DNA of 64,000 nt from Dietzia lutea (GTDB taxonomy: Bacteria > Actinomycetota > Actinomycetes > Mycobacteriales > Mycobacteriaceae). This document shows positions 42,424 to 50,772 of this stretch, one piece after another. A program made the translations under genes and the position numbers. How positions within the stretch are numbered: position 1 is the stretch's first letter; each line of letters starts with the position of its first letter. Where the stretch lies: NCBI RefSeq assembly GCF_003096075.1, contig NZ_CP015449.1, positions 3,217,001-3,281,000 on the forward strand. The letters run 5' to 3'. A model generated the notes under the pieces. It worked only from the letters and a program-made list of their open reading frames with translations. It was not told the origin of the DNA and made no database searches.

Positions 42424-43320
42424 ATGAGCTCCCTCGAGAACACCGTCGTCGTCGGCGTCGACGGCTCCGCCGCTTCCACCGGCGCAGTCGCCTACGCCGC
42501 CAACACCGCAGCCACCCGGCGCGTGCCGCTCCGGCTCGTGACCACATACACGATGCCTGCGGCGATGTTCGCCGAGGGGATGATCCCGCCCCAGCCCGTC
42601 TACGACGAGCTGGAGCGCGAATGTCACCCGATCATCGAGAAGGCCCGTGCTACCGCGGAGAAGGTCGCGCCCGGCGTCGAGGTCTCGCACGCGATCGTCG
42701 AGGGCAATCCGGCGCAGGTGCTCATCGACTACTCGCGCAAGTCCAAGATGATCGTCCTGGGATCCCGCGGGCTGGGCGGCATCAAGGGCATGGTCCTCGG
42801 TTCCGTCTCGGCGGCCGTCGCGAGCCACGCGTTCTGCCCGGTCGTCGTCACCCGCGAGGACACCGACGACCTCGACCGCACCGGCCCGGTGGTCGTGGGT
42901 ATCGACGGCTCCGAGGTCAGCGCCAAGGCCACCGAGTGGGCGTTCGCGGAGGCCTCCGCGCGCAGCACCCCGCTCGTCGCGGTGCACACGTGGATGGACC
43001 CGCAGGTCCAGGCCGCGGCCGCCGGCATCTCACTCACCGAGGACGACTGGAAGCAGCTCGAGGACCAGCAGCTGCAGACGCTGTCCGAGCGGCTGGCGGG
43101 ATTCTCGGACCGCTACCCCGATGTCGAGGTGCAGCGCTATGTGACCCGCGATCGCGCGGTCCGAGCACTGGTCGAGCAGTCGGAGAACGCCCAGCTCGTT
43201 GTCGTCGGCTCCCACGGGCGCGGCGGATTCGCGGGCATGCTCCTCGGCTCCACCTCACGGGCGCTCCTGCAGGCGGCGCCCTGCCCGGTCATGGTCGTGC
43301 GTCCGGAGTCGCACTCATGA
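42424..43320 (+). CDS. Universal stress protein, two UspA domains
   Basis: 298 residues with two tandem UspA domains, as in mycobacterial Usp proteins of the Rv2005c/Rv2623 type. Each has the ATP-binding pattern G-2x-G-9x-G(S/T): GSRGLGGIKGMVLGSVS near 117 and GSHGRGGFAGMLLGSTS near 262. TAGGCT ends six bases before the ATG and there is no ribosome-binding site, so it is likely leaderless. The stop overlaps the next start (ATGA). Such proteins bind ATP and respond to hypoxia or stationary phase. Confidence 0.93.
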   Translation: MSSLENTVVVGVDGSAASTGAVAYAANTAATRRVPLRLVTTYTMPAAMFAEGMIPPQPVYDELERECHPIIEKARATAEKVAPGVEVSHAIVEGNPAQVLIDYSRKSKMIVLGSRGLGGIKGMVLGSVSAAVASHAFCPVVVTREDTDDLDRTGPVVVGIDGSEVSAKATEWAFAEASARSTPLVAVHTWMDPQVQAAAAGISLTEDDWKQLEDQQLQTLSERLAGFSDRYPDVEVQRYVTRDRAVRALVEQSENAQLVVVGSHGRGGFAGMLLGSTSRALLQAAPCPVMVVRPESHS

Positions 43321-43607
43321 GCGGCTCGGAGGACGTTCAGGTTCGGCGCGACGCCGCCGCGGGGCGGTTCGAGATCCTCGTGGACGGCGTCGTGGCGGGC
43401 CAGGCCGAGTACAGTGACGGCCCGGACGGCGTCCGCGAGTTCCCGCACACGGTCGTCGCGTCCGAGTTCGGCGGCCGTGGCCTGGCCGGACGCCTGGTCG
43501 CCGAGGCCCTGCGGGAGACCCGCGAGGAGGGCTTGCGCGTGCGCCCGTCCTGCTCGTTCGTCGCGCAGTACATCGAGAAGAACCCCGACTCGGCGGAGGT
43601 TGCCTGA
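43317..43607 (+). CDS. GNAT-like N-acetyltransferase, NATD1/YidJ type
   Basis: 96 residues, overlapping the Usp stop by four bases (ATGA), so translationally coupled. The acetyl-CoA site FGGRGLAGRLVAEALRETRE spans about 50-70 and the C-terminal SCSFVAQYIEKNPD is typical of the small single-domain GNAT family PF14542. The substrate is unknown. A link to Usp function is suggested only by the operon. Confidence 0.85.
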   Translation: MSGSEDVQVRRDAAAGRFEILVDGVVAGQAEYSDGPDGVREFPHTVVASEFGGRGLAGRLVAEALRETREEGLRVRPSCSFVAQYIEKNPDSAEVA

Positions 43608-43745
43608 GGGACACGAGCCAGTAACGAGTGAGCGACGTTTGATCACCGGGCGCCTCCGACCGGAAGCGTTCGTGTCGTTGTCGTGTTCTCCTGAGTGAGC
43701 GGCCCGTCCCGGGCCGAGAACTACTCTCGGGAAAGGACAATTGCC

Positions 43746-44027
43746 ATGGGCACCATCATCGCCTGGATCATCATCGGCGGACTCGCCGGCTGGATCGCCT
43801 CCAAAATCATGAAGCGTGACGCCGAGATGGGCATCGTCGCCAACATCCTCGCCGGCGTCATCGGCGCCTTCGTCGTCGGTTGGCTCGTGTCGTTCTTCAC
43901 CAACAGTGAGGGCGGCGCCATGCCGGAGGCCTTCTCGATTCCGGGTATCCTCGCCGCGATCGTCGGTGCGTGCCTCCTGATCTGGATCGTTTCCGCGATC
44001 CGTGGTCGCGGGCGCACCAGGGTCTGA
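43746..44027 (+). CDS. GlsB/YeaQ/YmgE-family membrane protein
   Basis: 93 residues with three membrane segments: IIAWIIIGGLAGWIASKI, MGIVANILAGVIGAFVVGWL and SIPGILAAIVGACLLIWIVS. The GxxAGxxAS and GIVANILAGVIGAF motifs define the transglycosylase-associated/GlsB family, small inner-membrane proteins tied to general and envelope stress. GAAAGGAC lies upstream of the ATG. The neighbours (Usp, MT0933-like) fit a stress cluster. Confidence 0.92.
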   Translation: MGTIIAWIIIGGLAGWIASKIMKRDAEMGIVANILAGVIGAFVVGWLVSFFTNSEGGAMPEAFSIPGILAAIVGACLLIWIVSAIRGRGRTRV

Positions 44028-44113
44028 CACCCTTCGCACGAGAACTACCCGACGGCCCGGCTCCCACGTGGGGTCGGGCCGTCCGCGCACATCACCACCG
44101 GAAGGAGCCAGCG

Positions 44114-44383
44114 ATGGGACTGTTCGACAAGGCGGTCGACAAGGCCAGGGATCTGGCGCGGAAGAATCCCGACAAGGTCGAGTCCGCCCTCGACAAGGTC
44201 GGCGACGCGTACGACGAGCGCACCGGCGGCAAGCACGCCTCGCGCACCGACACCGTCCAGCAGAAGGCCGGCGAGTTCCTCACCGGGCGGACGGCCGACG
44301 CGCCCGACGTGCCCGACGCCCCGGACGGCACGCCGACCCCCGACCCGGACACGTCGCAGCACAGCCGCGGGCCGGGAGACTGA
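44114..44383 (+). CDS. MT0933-like antitoxin-type small protein
   Basis: 89 residues from the ATG at 44114 with AAGGAG upstream. MGLFDKAVDKARDLARKNPD and KVESALDKVGDAYDERTGGK match the PF14013 (MT0933_antitox) family, which is named as an antitoxin but is often found without a toxin. The C-terminus is a disordered Asp/Pro tail. No toxin gene adjoins it here, and a role as a stress-induced small protein is as likely. Confidence 0.85.
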   Translation: MGLFDKAVDKARDLARKNPDKVESALDKVGDAYDERTGGKHASRTDTVQQKAGEFLTGRTADAPDVPDAPDGTPTPDPDTSQHSRGPGD

Positions 44384-44407
44384 CCGACGCCCGCCCGGCC
44401 GAGGTGG

Positions 44408-44432
44408 TATCGGCTATCACTGCCGATAGTCT
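44408..44432 (+). promoter_or_regulatory. TetR operator palindrome and leaderless -10 box
   Basis: TATCGGC-TATCACT-GCCGATA (44408-44428) is a perfect palindrome. TAGTCT (44427-44432) ends seven bases before the GTG of the TetR gene, so a repressor on the palindrome would block its own promoter. Confidence 0.6.
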
Positions 44433-44439
44433 GTTACCC

Positions 44440-45042
44440 GTGACGAGAACACGGTCGACCAAGCCCGGACCGCGGGAGCGGCTCCTGGCGACGGCGACCC
44501 GTCTCTTCTCGACCGACGGCATCCGGGCGGTGGGCATCGACCGGATCCTGCGCGAGGCCGGGGTCGCCAAGGCCAGCCTCTACAACACCTACGGGTCCAA
44601 GGACGAGCTGGTGGTGGCGTACCTGCGGTCGGTCGCCGAACGGGACCGCGAGCTGTGGCGCCGCCGCGCCGACCTCGCCCCGGACGCCCGGGGACGCATC
44701 CTCGCGCTGTTCGACATCGTGCGCGAGCAGGTGGAGCCGGCGATGCCCGGGTCCTGTCACCTCGCGGCCGCGATCGAGTTCCCGAGCCCCGCGACCGACG
44801 GGGAGCGTGCGATCCGCGCGGCCGTGGCCGATCAGCGGGCGTGGGTGGCCCAGACCCTGCGCGACGAACTCGCCGCGATGGGGCTGGAGGACCCGGACAA
44901 CATCGCCGACCTCGCCGACCGGTTGGCGCTGCTGCACGACGGCTCGGTCACCGCCGCGATGCTCGGCGAGGTCCGGACCACGGCCATGACCGCCCGCAGC
45001 ATGGCCGAGCTCATCCTGGGGATGGTCACCGAGACCGCCTGA
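44440..45042 (+). CDS. TetR-family regulator, LmrA/YxaF-like
   Basis: 200 residues from a GTG at 44440. The N-terminal HTH reads GIRAVGIDRILREAGVAKAS then LYNTYGSKDELV. The C-terminal domain has PGSCHLAAAIEFPSP, typical of the subgroup with a conserved cysteine-containing ligand pocket. The palindrome directly upstream suggests autoregulation. No target operon adjoins it in the same direction, and the convergent gene is a lipoprotein. Confidence 0.9.
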   Translation: MTRTRSTKPGPRERLLATATRLFSTDGIRAVGIDRILREAGVAKASLYNTYGSKDELVVAYLRSVAERDRELWRRRADLAPDARGRILALFDIVREQVEPAMPGSCHLAAAIEFPSPATDGERAIRAAVADQRAWVAQTLRDELAAMGLEDPDNIADLADRLALLHDGSVTAAMLGEVRTTAMTARSMAELILGMVTETA

Positions 45043-45083
45043 GCCCGGCGCCCCGCGCCCGCGCCTCGCGCCTCGGCGAGGCC

Positions 45084-45647
45084 TCAGTCCTCGAGCCGCG
45101 GCCCGATGAGCTCGACGATGCCTCGCACCGCGTCGGGCTCCTCGCCGGTCGACTGCACGGCGAGCACGCGGTCGTCGCCGGACAGGACGGCCAGCGCCCC
45201 GGCCGGCCCGACCGTGAGGCCGCCGCTCCATCCGCCGTCGGCCTCCACCGGCTCGGACTCGCCCGGCGGAGCCGACTCGGCGACGAGTTCCGCCGCGCGC
45301 TCGGGCGACGCCACCTCGTAGACGGTGGTCGTCAGGTGCACGGCGCCGTCGGAGTCGTAGAAGAAGCAGGCCGCGGGGTCCACGCTGTCGTCGATCCGGA
45401 CGTCGGCGGCGGGCACACCGGCCGCTGCCGGAACCTCGTCGGCGGACAGGTACGGGCAGTCGGCCTCCGAGACCGGTTCGACCGGAGGCAGTTCCGGCTC
45501 GACCGTCTCGGGCGGCGCGGTCTGGATGGTGCCCATCTCCGCGGCCGGCTCCGAGGAACCGCTGCACCCGGCGAGGACACCGAGCAGGAGCACGGAGGCC
45601 GCGCCGAGGGAGACTGTGTCGAGGACCATACCCGCGGGTTTGCGCAT
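45084..45647 (-). CDS. Lipoprotein, DUF2020-like
   Basis: 187 residues from the ATG at 45647; TATCCT ends six bases before it, so probably leaderless. Lipobox VLAGC with Cys28, then a Pro/Glu linker and a compact domain with EADCPYLSADEVPAAAGVPA and a cysteine in AACFFYDSDG, suggesting one disulphide. The pattern resembles DUF2020 lipoproteins of Corynebacteriales, of unknown function. The more distant lipoprotein at 47085 has a comparable cysteine spacing. It is convergent with the TetR gene. Confidence 0.7.
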   Translation of the reverse strand: MRKPAGMVLDTVSLGAASVLLLGVLAGCSGSSEPAAEMGTIQTAPPETVEPELPPVEPVSEADCPYLSADEVPAAAGVPAADVRIDDSVDPAACFFYDSDGAVHLTTTVYEVASPERAAELVAESAPPGESEPVEADGGWSGGLTVGPAGALAVLSGDDRVLAVQSTGEEPDAVRGIVELIGPRLED

Positions 45648-45721
45648 ACGGCCAGGATAGAGGCCGGACCGCTCAGTAGAGTCGGCGGCAGCAGACCGGT
45701 TCCAGGAACGGGAGGGTGGCC

Positions 45722-46354
45722 ATGGGTGGATCCGCGGGCACCGCCCCCGGCGCCGACCGCACCGAGGACCGACGGCGCGAGCTCCGGTCGGTGATCTCCG
45801 CCGCGGCGGTCGACCTGGTGATCGAGCGCGGGCTCGACGCGGTGACGGTCGACGAGATCGCCAGAGCCGCCAACGTGTCGAGGCGGACATTCTTCAACTA
45901 CTTCCCCTCCAAGGCCGCCGCGTGCATCCCGGACACTCCCCCGGCCGGGCGGGAGGCCGTACAGGAGTTCCTCTCCGACCGCAGTGTGTCCACGATGACC
46001 GCGCTGGCCCGCCTCATGTGGCACCAGGTGTCCAACGCGCGGCGACGCAGCGGGGCGTTCGACCGGTTCCACGACATGTGGCGGCGCGAGCCGGGGGTCC
46101 GGACGCAGGTCCACGAGATCCTCGCGATCACGGAGAAGGAGCTCGCACACCTGGTGGCGCGCCGCGAGGGCCGGGCACCGGACTCCGTCGAGGCGGCGAC
46201 CGTGGCCGCGGCGTCTATCGCGATCTTGCGGGTCGCCGTGGAGCGGTGGCGGACGGACGAGTCCGGGTCGCTGCTCGAGCACCGCATCCGCGAGGCGTTC
46301 GAGGCGGTCGCCGACTCGGTGACGACCCCGGACGCCCCGGACGCCCCGGGCTGA
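45722..46354 (+). CDS. TetR-family transcriptional regulator
   Basis: 210 residues from the ATG at 45722 with GGGAGG six bases upstream. The HTH is GLDAVTVDEIARAANVSRRT then FFNYFPSKAAAC, the FFNYFP form seen in a broad actinobacterial subgroup. The C-terminal domain is helical and Arg-rich. The start is 75 bp from the divergent lipoprotein gene, which it may control. Confidence 0.88.
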   Translation: MGGSAGTAPGADRTEDRRRELRSVISAAAVDLVIERGLDAVTVDEIARAANVSRRTFFNYFPSKAAACIPDTPPAGREAVQEFLSDRSVSTMTALARLMWHQVSNARRRSGAFDRFHDMWRREPGVRTQVHEILAITEKELAHLVARREGRAPDSVEAATVAAASIAILRVAVERWRTDESGSLLEHRIREAFEAVADSVTTPDAPDAPG

Positions 46355-46413
46355 GGCGGGCTGAGGCGGGCGCCGAGCCAGGGCGGTGCGGGGATGCGCA
46401 GCGCCGCGCCGGG

Positions 46414-46986
46414 TTACGCCGCGCCGCCCGGACGGGGCGAACCGAGCGCGCGGAGAAGCCGGTCGACCATGCGGCCGTAGGCGCGCGCCTCGCGCGCGGT
46501 GGCACCCGGCAGCACGTAGAACGTCCGGGGTCGCCACACCGTGCGGACGGTGGCGGTGACCGCGGAGGTGACGGGGTCGAGGTCGACGAGGCAGCGGTGC
46601 TCGGCCACCGCGGTGTTGCCCTCGAGGGTGCCGACGACGAGGCCCTGCCGCAGCGACTCGTCGATCCGGTCGACGAGTCTGCAGGGTCCCCGCATCGGCC
46701 CGTCGAGGACGATTACGTCCACCGACGGTCCCCGATCAGTCGGGGTGATGCGCAGTCCCGACCGGCGGTGGGCGGACAGGGACATCAGATCGTCGGCCAG
46801 CGCGTCGAACACGGCGACGCCCTCACCGAGCCCCGCGGTCGCGACGGCCTCGCGCCAGCCCTCGGGCGCGCGGCCGTGAGCGGGCAGGGTCGAGCGCTGA
46901 TACCCGAGCGCGGGGCCCGGAAGCGGCTCCGGGGGCGGGCCCGGTCGACGATCACCCTCGGGGACGGCACCGGATATCGACTCCAC
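46414..46986 (-). CDS. DUF1990 family protein
   Basis: 190 residues if it starts at the GTG at 46986; the frame is open to 47070, but that start overlaps the -10 box of the neighbour. The pattern GYQRSTLPAHGRAPEGWREA, GEGVAVFDALADDLM, HRRSGLRITP, GPCRLVDRIDE, LVVGTLEGNTAVAEH and AREARAYGRMVDRLLRAL fits DUF1990. No function is established for this family. A leftward TACGGT at 47074-47069 may be its -10 box, giving a leader of about 75 nt. Confidence 0.7.
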   Translation of the reverse strand: MESISGAVPEGDRRPGPPPEPLPGPALGYQRSTLPAHGRAPEGWREAVATAGLGEGVAVFDALADDLMSLSAHRRSGLRITPTDRGPSVDVIVLDGPMRGPCRLVDRIDESLRQGLVVGTLEGNTAVAEHRCLVDLDPVTSAVTATVRTVWRPRTFYVLPGATAREARAYGRMVDRLLRALGSPRPGGAA

Positions 46987-47084
46987 TCCCGCAGTGTCGC
47001 CGGGCCAGGTGAGCGGACGGCGCACGCGCGATGAACTGCGGACGTCGGGGGACCGTCTTCTGGGCCGCACCGTAGGATCGAATC

Positions 47085-48017
47085 ATGCGATGCCAGCGAC
47101 CCCGACCGGCGCACGGTCGTCGTCTCGCTCGCGGATCCACCGCCCTCGCGGCGATCGTCGCCGCCGTCGCCGGGTGCACGGCCGGCCCCGACGCCGGCGA
47201 CTCCGGCCCGCCACGGTTGACGCCGAATCCACGACACGACATCGCGGCCGCGATGGCCGAGGGCCGGCCCGCACCCGACGAGCGCCTCAACGCCTGCGAA
47301 CTGCTGGACCTGACCACCGAGGAGGTCATCCAGCTCACCCGCGCGAACATGCCGGAGGTCGACCCCACCGGCTCCGGCGACCTCGGCCTGCTGTGCACCT
47401 ACGGCGGCCCGGGCTCGCCCGAGCGGCTCGAGGCCGAGCGCTCCGCGGCCCTGGCGACCGGGACCGAGACGACGGCCGCCGACACGGAGGGCTCGGAGAC
47501 GACGAGTGCCGAGGCGGACGGCGCGGAGACGACCGAGGCCGAGGCCGGGGATGAGACCGGGGCCGAAGACGAGACCGGGGCCGACCAGACCACGTCCGCG
47601 GCGGCGACCACCTCGCCCACCGCGCCGGCGTTCGATCCCGAGATCGTCCCCGACACGTTCGCCGCCGGCGTCGTCACGCCGCGCGCCGGGGCGGAGGCGG
47701 CCCTCGCCGGGCAGGCCGCGCTCCTCGGGGCGCGCTACGCGTGTTCCGAGGTGCGCGGGAGCGATGCCGCGGCGATCCAGGGCGCGGCACCGGCGGCCCC
47801 CGAGGCGCCCACGCCGGGCCGGCCGGACCTGGCCACGGCCTACATCGACTGTGTGGCGGCGCCGACCGGCGGCGGCGTCGAGGTGCACACGGTATTGGTG
47901 TCGGGAGGCGAGCTGTGGCACATCACCCTGCTCAAGCCGGAGACCCCGCGGTCGCCCGACGCCGAGGCGGCAGCGTTGAGCGGACTGCACCGGGTCGCGC
48001 AGCGCATCCTGGCCTGA
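47085..48017 (+). CDS. Lipoprotein with Thr/Glu/Ala-rich central linker
   Basis: 310 residues; TAGGAT ends six bases before the ATG, so probably leaderless. Lipobox VAGC with Cys31. The N-terminal domain has LNACELLDLTTEEVIQLTRA and a second cysteine in LLCTYGGPG. A low-complexity linker (residues 130-180, TETTAADTEGSETTSAEADG) separates it from a C-terminal domain with two cysteines (RYACSEVRG, AYIDCVAAP). The double-domain layout resembles DUF3558/DUF2020-type lipoproteins. Function unknown; probably anchored to the outer face of the membrane. Confidence 0.75.
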   Translation: MRCQRPRPAHGRRLARGSTALAAIVAAVAGCTAGPDAGDSGPPRLTPNPRHDIAAAMAEGRPAPDERLNACELLDLTTEEVIQLTRANMPEVDPTGSGDLGLLCTYGGPGSPERLEAERSAALATGTETTAADTEGSETTSAEADGAETTEAEAGDETGAEDETGADQTTSAAATTSPTAPAFDPEIVPDTFAAGVVTPRAGAEAALAGQAALLGARYACSEVRGSDAAAIQGAAPAAPEAPTPGRPDLATAYIDCVAAPTGGGVEVHTVLVSGGELWHITLLKPETPRSPDAEAAALSGLHRVAQRILA

Positions 48018-48058
48018 CAGTCGGCGACACGACCCGCCGACGCCTGTCGGTACAGACG

Positions 48059-48100
48059 GGAACGGCGCCGGAGCCCCTCAGCATCCGACGCCGTTCCTCT
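48059..48100 (+). terminator. Hairpin terminator after the lipoprotein gene
   Basis: GGAACGGCG (48059-48067) pairs with CGCCGTTCC (48089-48097), followed by TCT, about 40 bp after the stop. Confidence 0.7.
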
Positions 48101-48608
48101 ATCCGGCGGATCGAGCACGATCCGACCTTCCTCGCTGCCTTACAAGGCTGCGGGTGGCACCCCCCAGGTGCCCCGATCTCGCGACCGGCCCCTCTGCAGT
48201 GTGAAGTCGCAGCCCCTCAGCAACCACTTCACCCTCGCCACCGACCCCTCACGCGGTGACTGCGTCGACCATATGTTGCATCCGAGAACACATCAACCTT
48301 ATGAGCAGGCGTTCTGTCGCTGACTTTCGGTCAACAACGTCCTGCGGCGTGCCTACCAGCGGTTCTCCGAGCCCCGTTACCAACGAACGTTGGGACGGTT
48401 CCGAGGTGGGGGTCCGCGAGCCGCACCCGTGGGTCCGCGCCGACCCGGGACATCCTGTCCCGCACGGGATGTACAGGCGAACCGCGACGAGGGTATTGTT
48501 TCTAGTGTTACTGATGCGACGCATGGGACTAGGCTGCCTGCAGCTGGCCCGTGCGCCCGCGTCACCCCGCCCTCGCCGCACCATCGCGGCGCCGCACCGA
48601 GGAGACCG
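48101..48608. promoter_or_regulatory. 508-bp non-coding stretch upstream of the L,D-transpeptidase
   Basis: No ORF here looks real on either strand. The middle (48270-48360) is A+T-richer than its surroundings. Near the 3' end GTATTGTTTCTAGTGTTACTG (about 48500-48520) has promoter character. Short palindromic words occur around 48143 (GCCTTACAAGGC). A long regulated leader or a small RNA would fit, but nothing specific can be assigned. Confidence 0.35.
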
Positions 48609-49532
48609 ATGTCGCGCCGAACCCGGATCATCGCCCCGCTTCTGGCCACGGCAGGCCTCGTCGTCGTCGGCCTCTCCCCCGCCGCCTCAGCGCAGTCACT
48701 CGCCGGCTTCACCGGCTCCACCGGATCGGTCGGCGCGTTCGGCTCGGAAACCGCCCCGGTCTCCACTCCTCCGGTGGCCGGCTCGTCCGGGGTCCTCACG
48801 ATCCCCGTCCCCGCACCGGCGCGCGCCGCCGCCGAGGTCGGCGTCGCCTCCGTCTACCCCACCCACAACGAGACGGTCGGCGTCGCGCAACCGGTGATGA
48901 TCCACTTCGACGGACCCGTCACCGACCGCGCCCGCGCCGAGGCCTCGGTGGCGATCCGGACCGCCCCCGCGGTCGAGGGCAAGTTCTACTGGGTCGGCGA
49001 CACCGAACTGCGCTGGCGCCCGCACGAGTTCTGGCCCGCGCACACCTCCGTCACCGTGTGGGCGGGCGGACGCGAACACGCGTTCCGCACCGGCGACGCG
49101 ATCGTCTCCACCTACGACGACAACACCCACCTCGTCACCGTCACCCGGAACGGCGAGGTCGTCCGCACCATGCGCGCCTCCGCCGGCCGCGACGCCTACG
49201 CCACCCACAACGGGATCTACTACAACGGCTGGCGCGACCGCCAGGTGCGCATGGACTCCTCCACCTGGGGCCTGTCCCGCACCGCCGGCGGCTATGACAC
49301 GACCGTCGAGAACGGCGTCCGGCTCAGCTACGACGGAATCTTCATCCACTCCGCCCCCTGGTCGATCGCCGACCAGGGAGTGCGCAACGTCTCCCACGGG
49401 TGCATCAACGTCAGTCCCGAGGACGCGGCCTGGTACTTCGACAACACCGGCAACGGTGACCCGTTCATCGTGGTGAACGGACCTGGCAGGCAGTTCGGCG
49501 CCTTCGACGGCCAGGGCGACTGGAACTACTGA
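48609..49532 (+). CDS. L,D-transpeptidase (YkuD), first of a tandem pair
   Basis: 307 residues from the ATG at 48609 (GAGGAG upstream). Signal peptide to about residue 29 (AASA-QS), a Gly/Ser/Thr linker, an Ig-like domain (residues 80-160, with RWRPHEFWPAHTSVTVWAGG) and a YkuD catalytic domain with FIHSAPW and SHGCINVS, nucleophile Cys265. It forms 3-3 cross-links in peptidoglycan, like Ldt enzymes of M. tuberculosis, and resists most penicillins. A very similar paralogue follows 148 bp downstream. Confidence 0.93.
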   Translation: MSRRTRIIAPLLATAGLVVVGLSPAASAQSLAGFTGSTGSVGAFGSETAPVSTPPVAGSSGVLTIPVPAPARAAAEVGVASVYPTHNETVGVAQPVMIHFDGPVTDRARAEASVAIRTAPAVEGKFYWVGDTELRWRPHEFWPAHTSVTVWAGGREHAFRTGDAIVSTYDDNTHLVTVTRNGEVVRTMRASAGRDAYATHNGIYYNGWRDRQVRMDSSTWGLSRTAGGYDTTVENGVRLSYDGIFIHSAPWSIADQGVRNVSHGCINVSPEDAAWYFDNTGNGDPFIVVNGPGRQFGAFDGQGDWNY

Positions 49533-49680
49533 CCACCGCGCGCCCGAGGGGTCCGACGGTCCCACGGGCGGGGACTTCGGGGCGGACCCCGGGAAACACT
49601 TCGGTTGTGGCGCACGACATCTCCTTGTAGAAGTCTGAGCAAGACCAAAAAAAAGTCCCGTCCGTCCCCAGGAGCCCCTC
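49533..49680 (+). promoter_or_regulatory. Hairpin and A-tract between the two L,D-transpeptidases
   Basis: GGGGTCCG (49548-49555) pairs with CGGACCCC (49583-49590), with further pairing inside, and can terminate the first gene. An unusual run of eight A's at about 49646-49653 lies just before the ribosome-binding site AGGAG of the second gene. Separate promoters for the two copies are likely. Confidence 0.5.
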
Positions 49681-50622
49681 ATGCCCCGACACCCCCGCTC
49701 CTCGGCAGTCGCCGCGATCCTCGCCGCGGCCGCCCTCGTCCTGGGCATCCCGGCTGCCCCGGGGGCCGCCCCCGCCGCGCAGGCCCAGTCCGTCATGCCG
49801 CTGAGCCCGCCCGGCGTCCCCCAGCTCGAGAACGCCCCGCTGCCGACCCCCGTCATCCCGGGAGTGCCCGCGCAGCCCGTGCTCACCTACCCGGTCATCG
49901 GACCCGCCCGGCCGGCGCCCGAGTACGGCGACGTCAACGTCTTCCCGACCCCCAACGAGGTCGTGGGTGTCGCGCAGCCGGTCATGTTCTTCTTCGACCG
50001 ACCCATCACCGACCGGGCCCGCGCCGAGGCGACCATCGGTATCCGCACCGAACCGCCGGTGGCGGGCAAGTTCTACTGGGTCAGCGACCGGGAGGTGCGC
50101 TGGCGCCCCCACCAGTTCTGGCCCGTCAACACCTCCGTCACCGTGTGGGCCGGCGGCAAGCGTCAGCAGTCCTTCCGCACCGGCGACGCCGTGATCGCCG
50201 AGTTCGACGACCGCACCAAGCTCATCACCGTCACCCGTAACGGCCAGCACGTCCGAACCATGCGCGCCTCCGCCGGCCGCCCCGGCTTGGACACCTACAA
50301 CGGCATCTACTACACCGGCCAGCGCGGGCGGCAGGTCCGCATGAACTCCGAGACGTTCGGCCTGCGCATCGAGAACGGGGGCTACAACTCGATCGTCCAC
50401 GACGCCGTCCGGCTCAGCTACGACGGCATCTACATCCACTCTGCCCCGTGGTCCGTGGCCGACCAGGGCGTCCGGAACGTCTCCCACGGCTGCATCAACG
50501 TCAGCCCCGAGGACGCCCGCTGGTACTACGACACCACCCGCAACGGCGACCCGTTCATCGTCAAGAACGGCCCCGGTCGGCACTTCGGCGCCTTCGACGG
50601 TCAGGGCGACTGGAACTACTGA
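49681..50622 (+). CDS. L,D-transpeptidase (YkuD), second of a tandem pair
   Basis: 313 residues with a signal peptide (to about AQAQS, residue 37) and a longer Pro-rich linker than the first copy. The Ig-like domain (RWRPHQFWPVNTSVTVWAGG) and YkuD domain (IYIHSAPW, SHGCINVS with Cys271) are nearly superimposable on the upstream paralogue, and both end FGAFDGQGDWNY. The copies differ mainly in the linker and in the segment before the catalytic domain, which suggests different placement or regulation rather than chemistry. Confidence 0.93.
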   Translation: MPRHPRSSAVAAILAAAALVLGIPAAPGAAPAAQAQSVMPLSPPGVPQLENAPLPTPVIPGVPAQPVLTYPVIGPARPAPEYGDVNVFPTPNEVVGVAQPVMFFFDRPITDRARAEATIGIRTEPPVAGKFYWVSDREVRWRPHQFWPVNTSVTVWAGGKRQQSFRTGDAVIAEFDDRTKLITVTRNGQHVRTMRASAGRPGLDTYNGIYYTGQRGRQVRMNSETFGLRIENGGYNSIVHDAVRLSYDGIYIHSAPWSVADQGVRNVSHGCINVSPEDARWYYDTTRNGDPFIVKNGPGRHFGAFDGQGDWNY

Positions 50623-50710
50623 CCCCGGCAGGCCCCGCGGCGGCCGCGGCGGCTCGGGAATCCGCTGGGCCATCCCACTTTTCAACACTTGTACCGTTTC
50701 GACCTCGCCG

Positions 50711-50750
50711 GGTCACCGGTGGTCTATCGTCCGGACAAAGTCCGTTCACC
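50711..50750 (+). promoter_or_regulatory. Possible PHO-box-like direct repeats upstream of ugpA
   Basis: GGTCACC (50711-50717) and GTTCACC (50744-50750) are spaced by 33 bp, three 11-bp steps, with weaker GTCTATC between them. The actinobacterial PHO box is a GTTCACC direct repeat at 11-bp steps. TATCGT (50725-50730) fits a -10 box inside it. Match quality is modest. Confidence 0.3.
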
Positions 50751-50772
50751 ATCGACGACGAGGCTTCCCACC

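Noticed and set aside
44114-44383. Toxin-antitoxin pair
   Set aside because: Only the MT0933-like protein is present; neither neighbour resembles a toxin.
48125-48200. tRNA- or riboswitch-like stretch (CTTACAAGGCTGCGGG)
   Set aside because: No acceptor stem, T-loop (TTCGA) or discriminator can be fitted on either strand, and no ydaO-type core is present.
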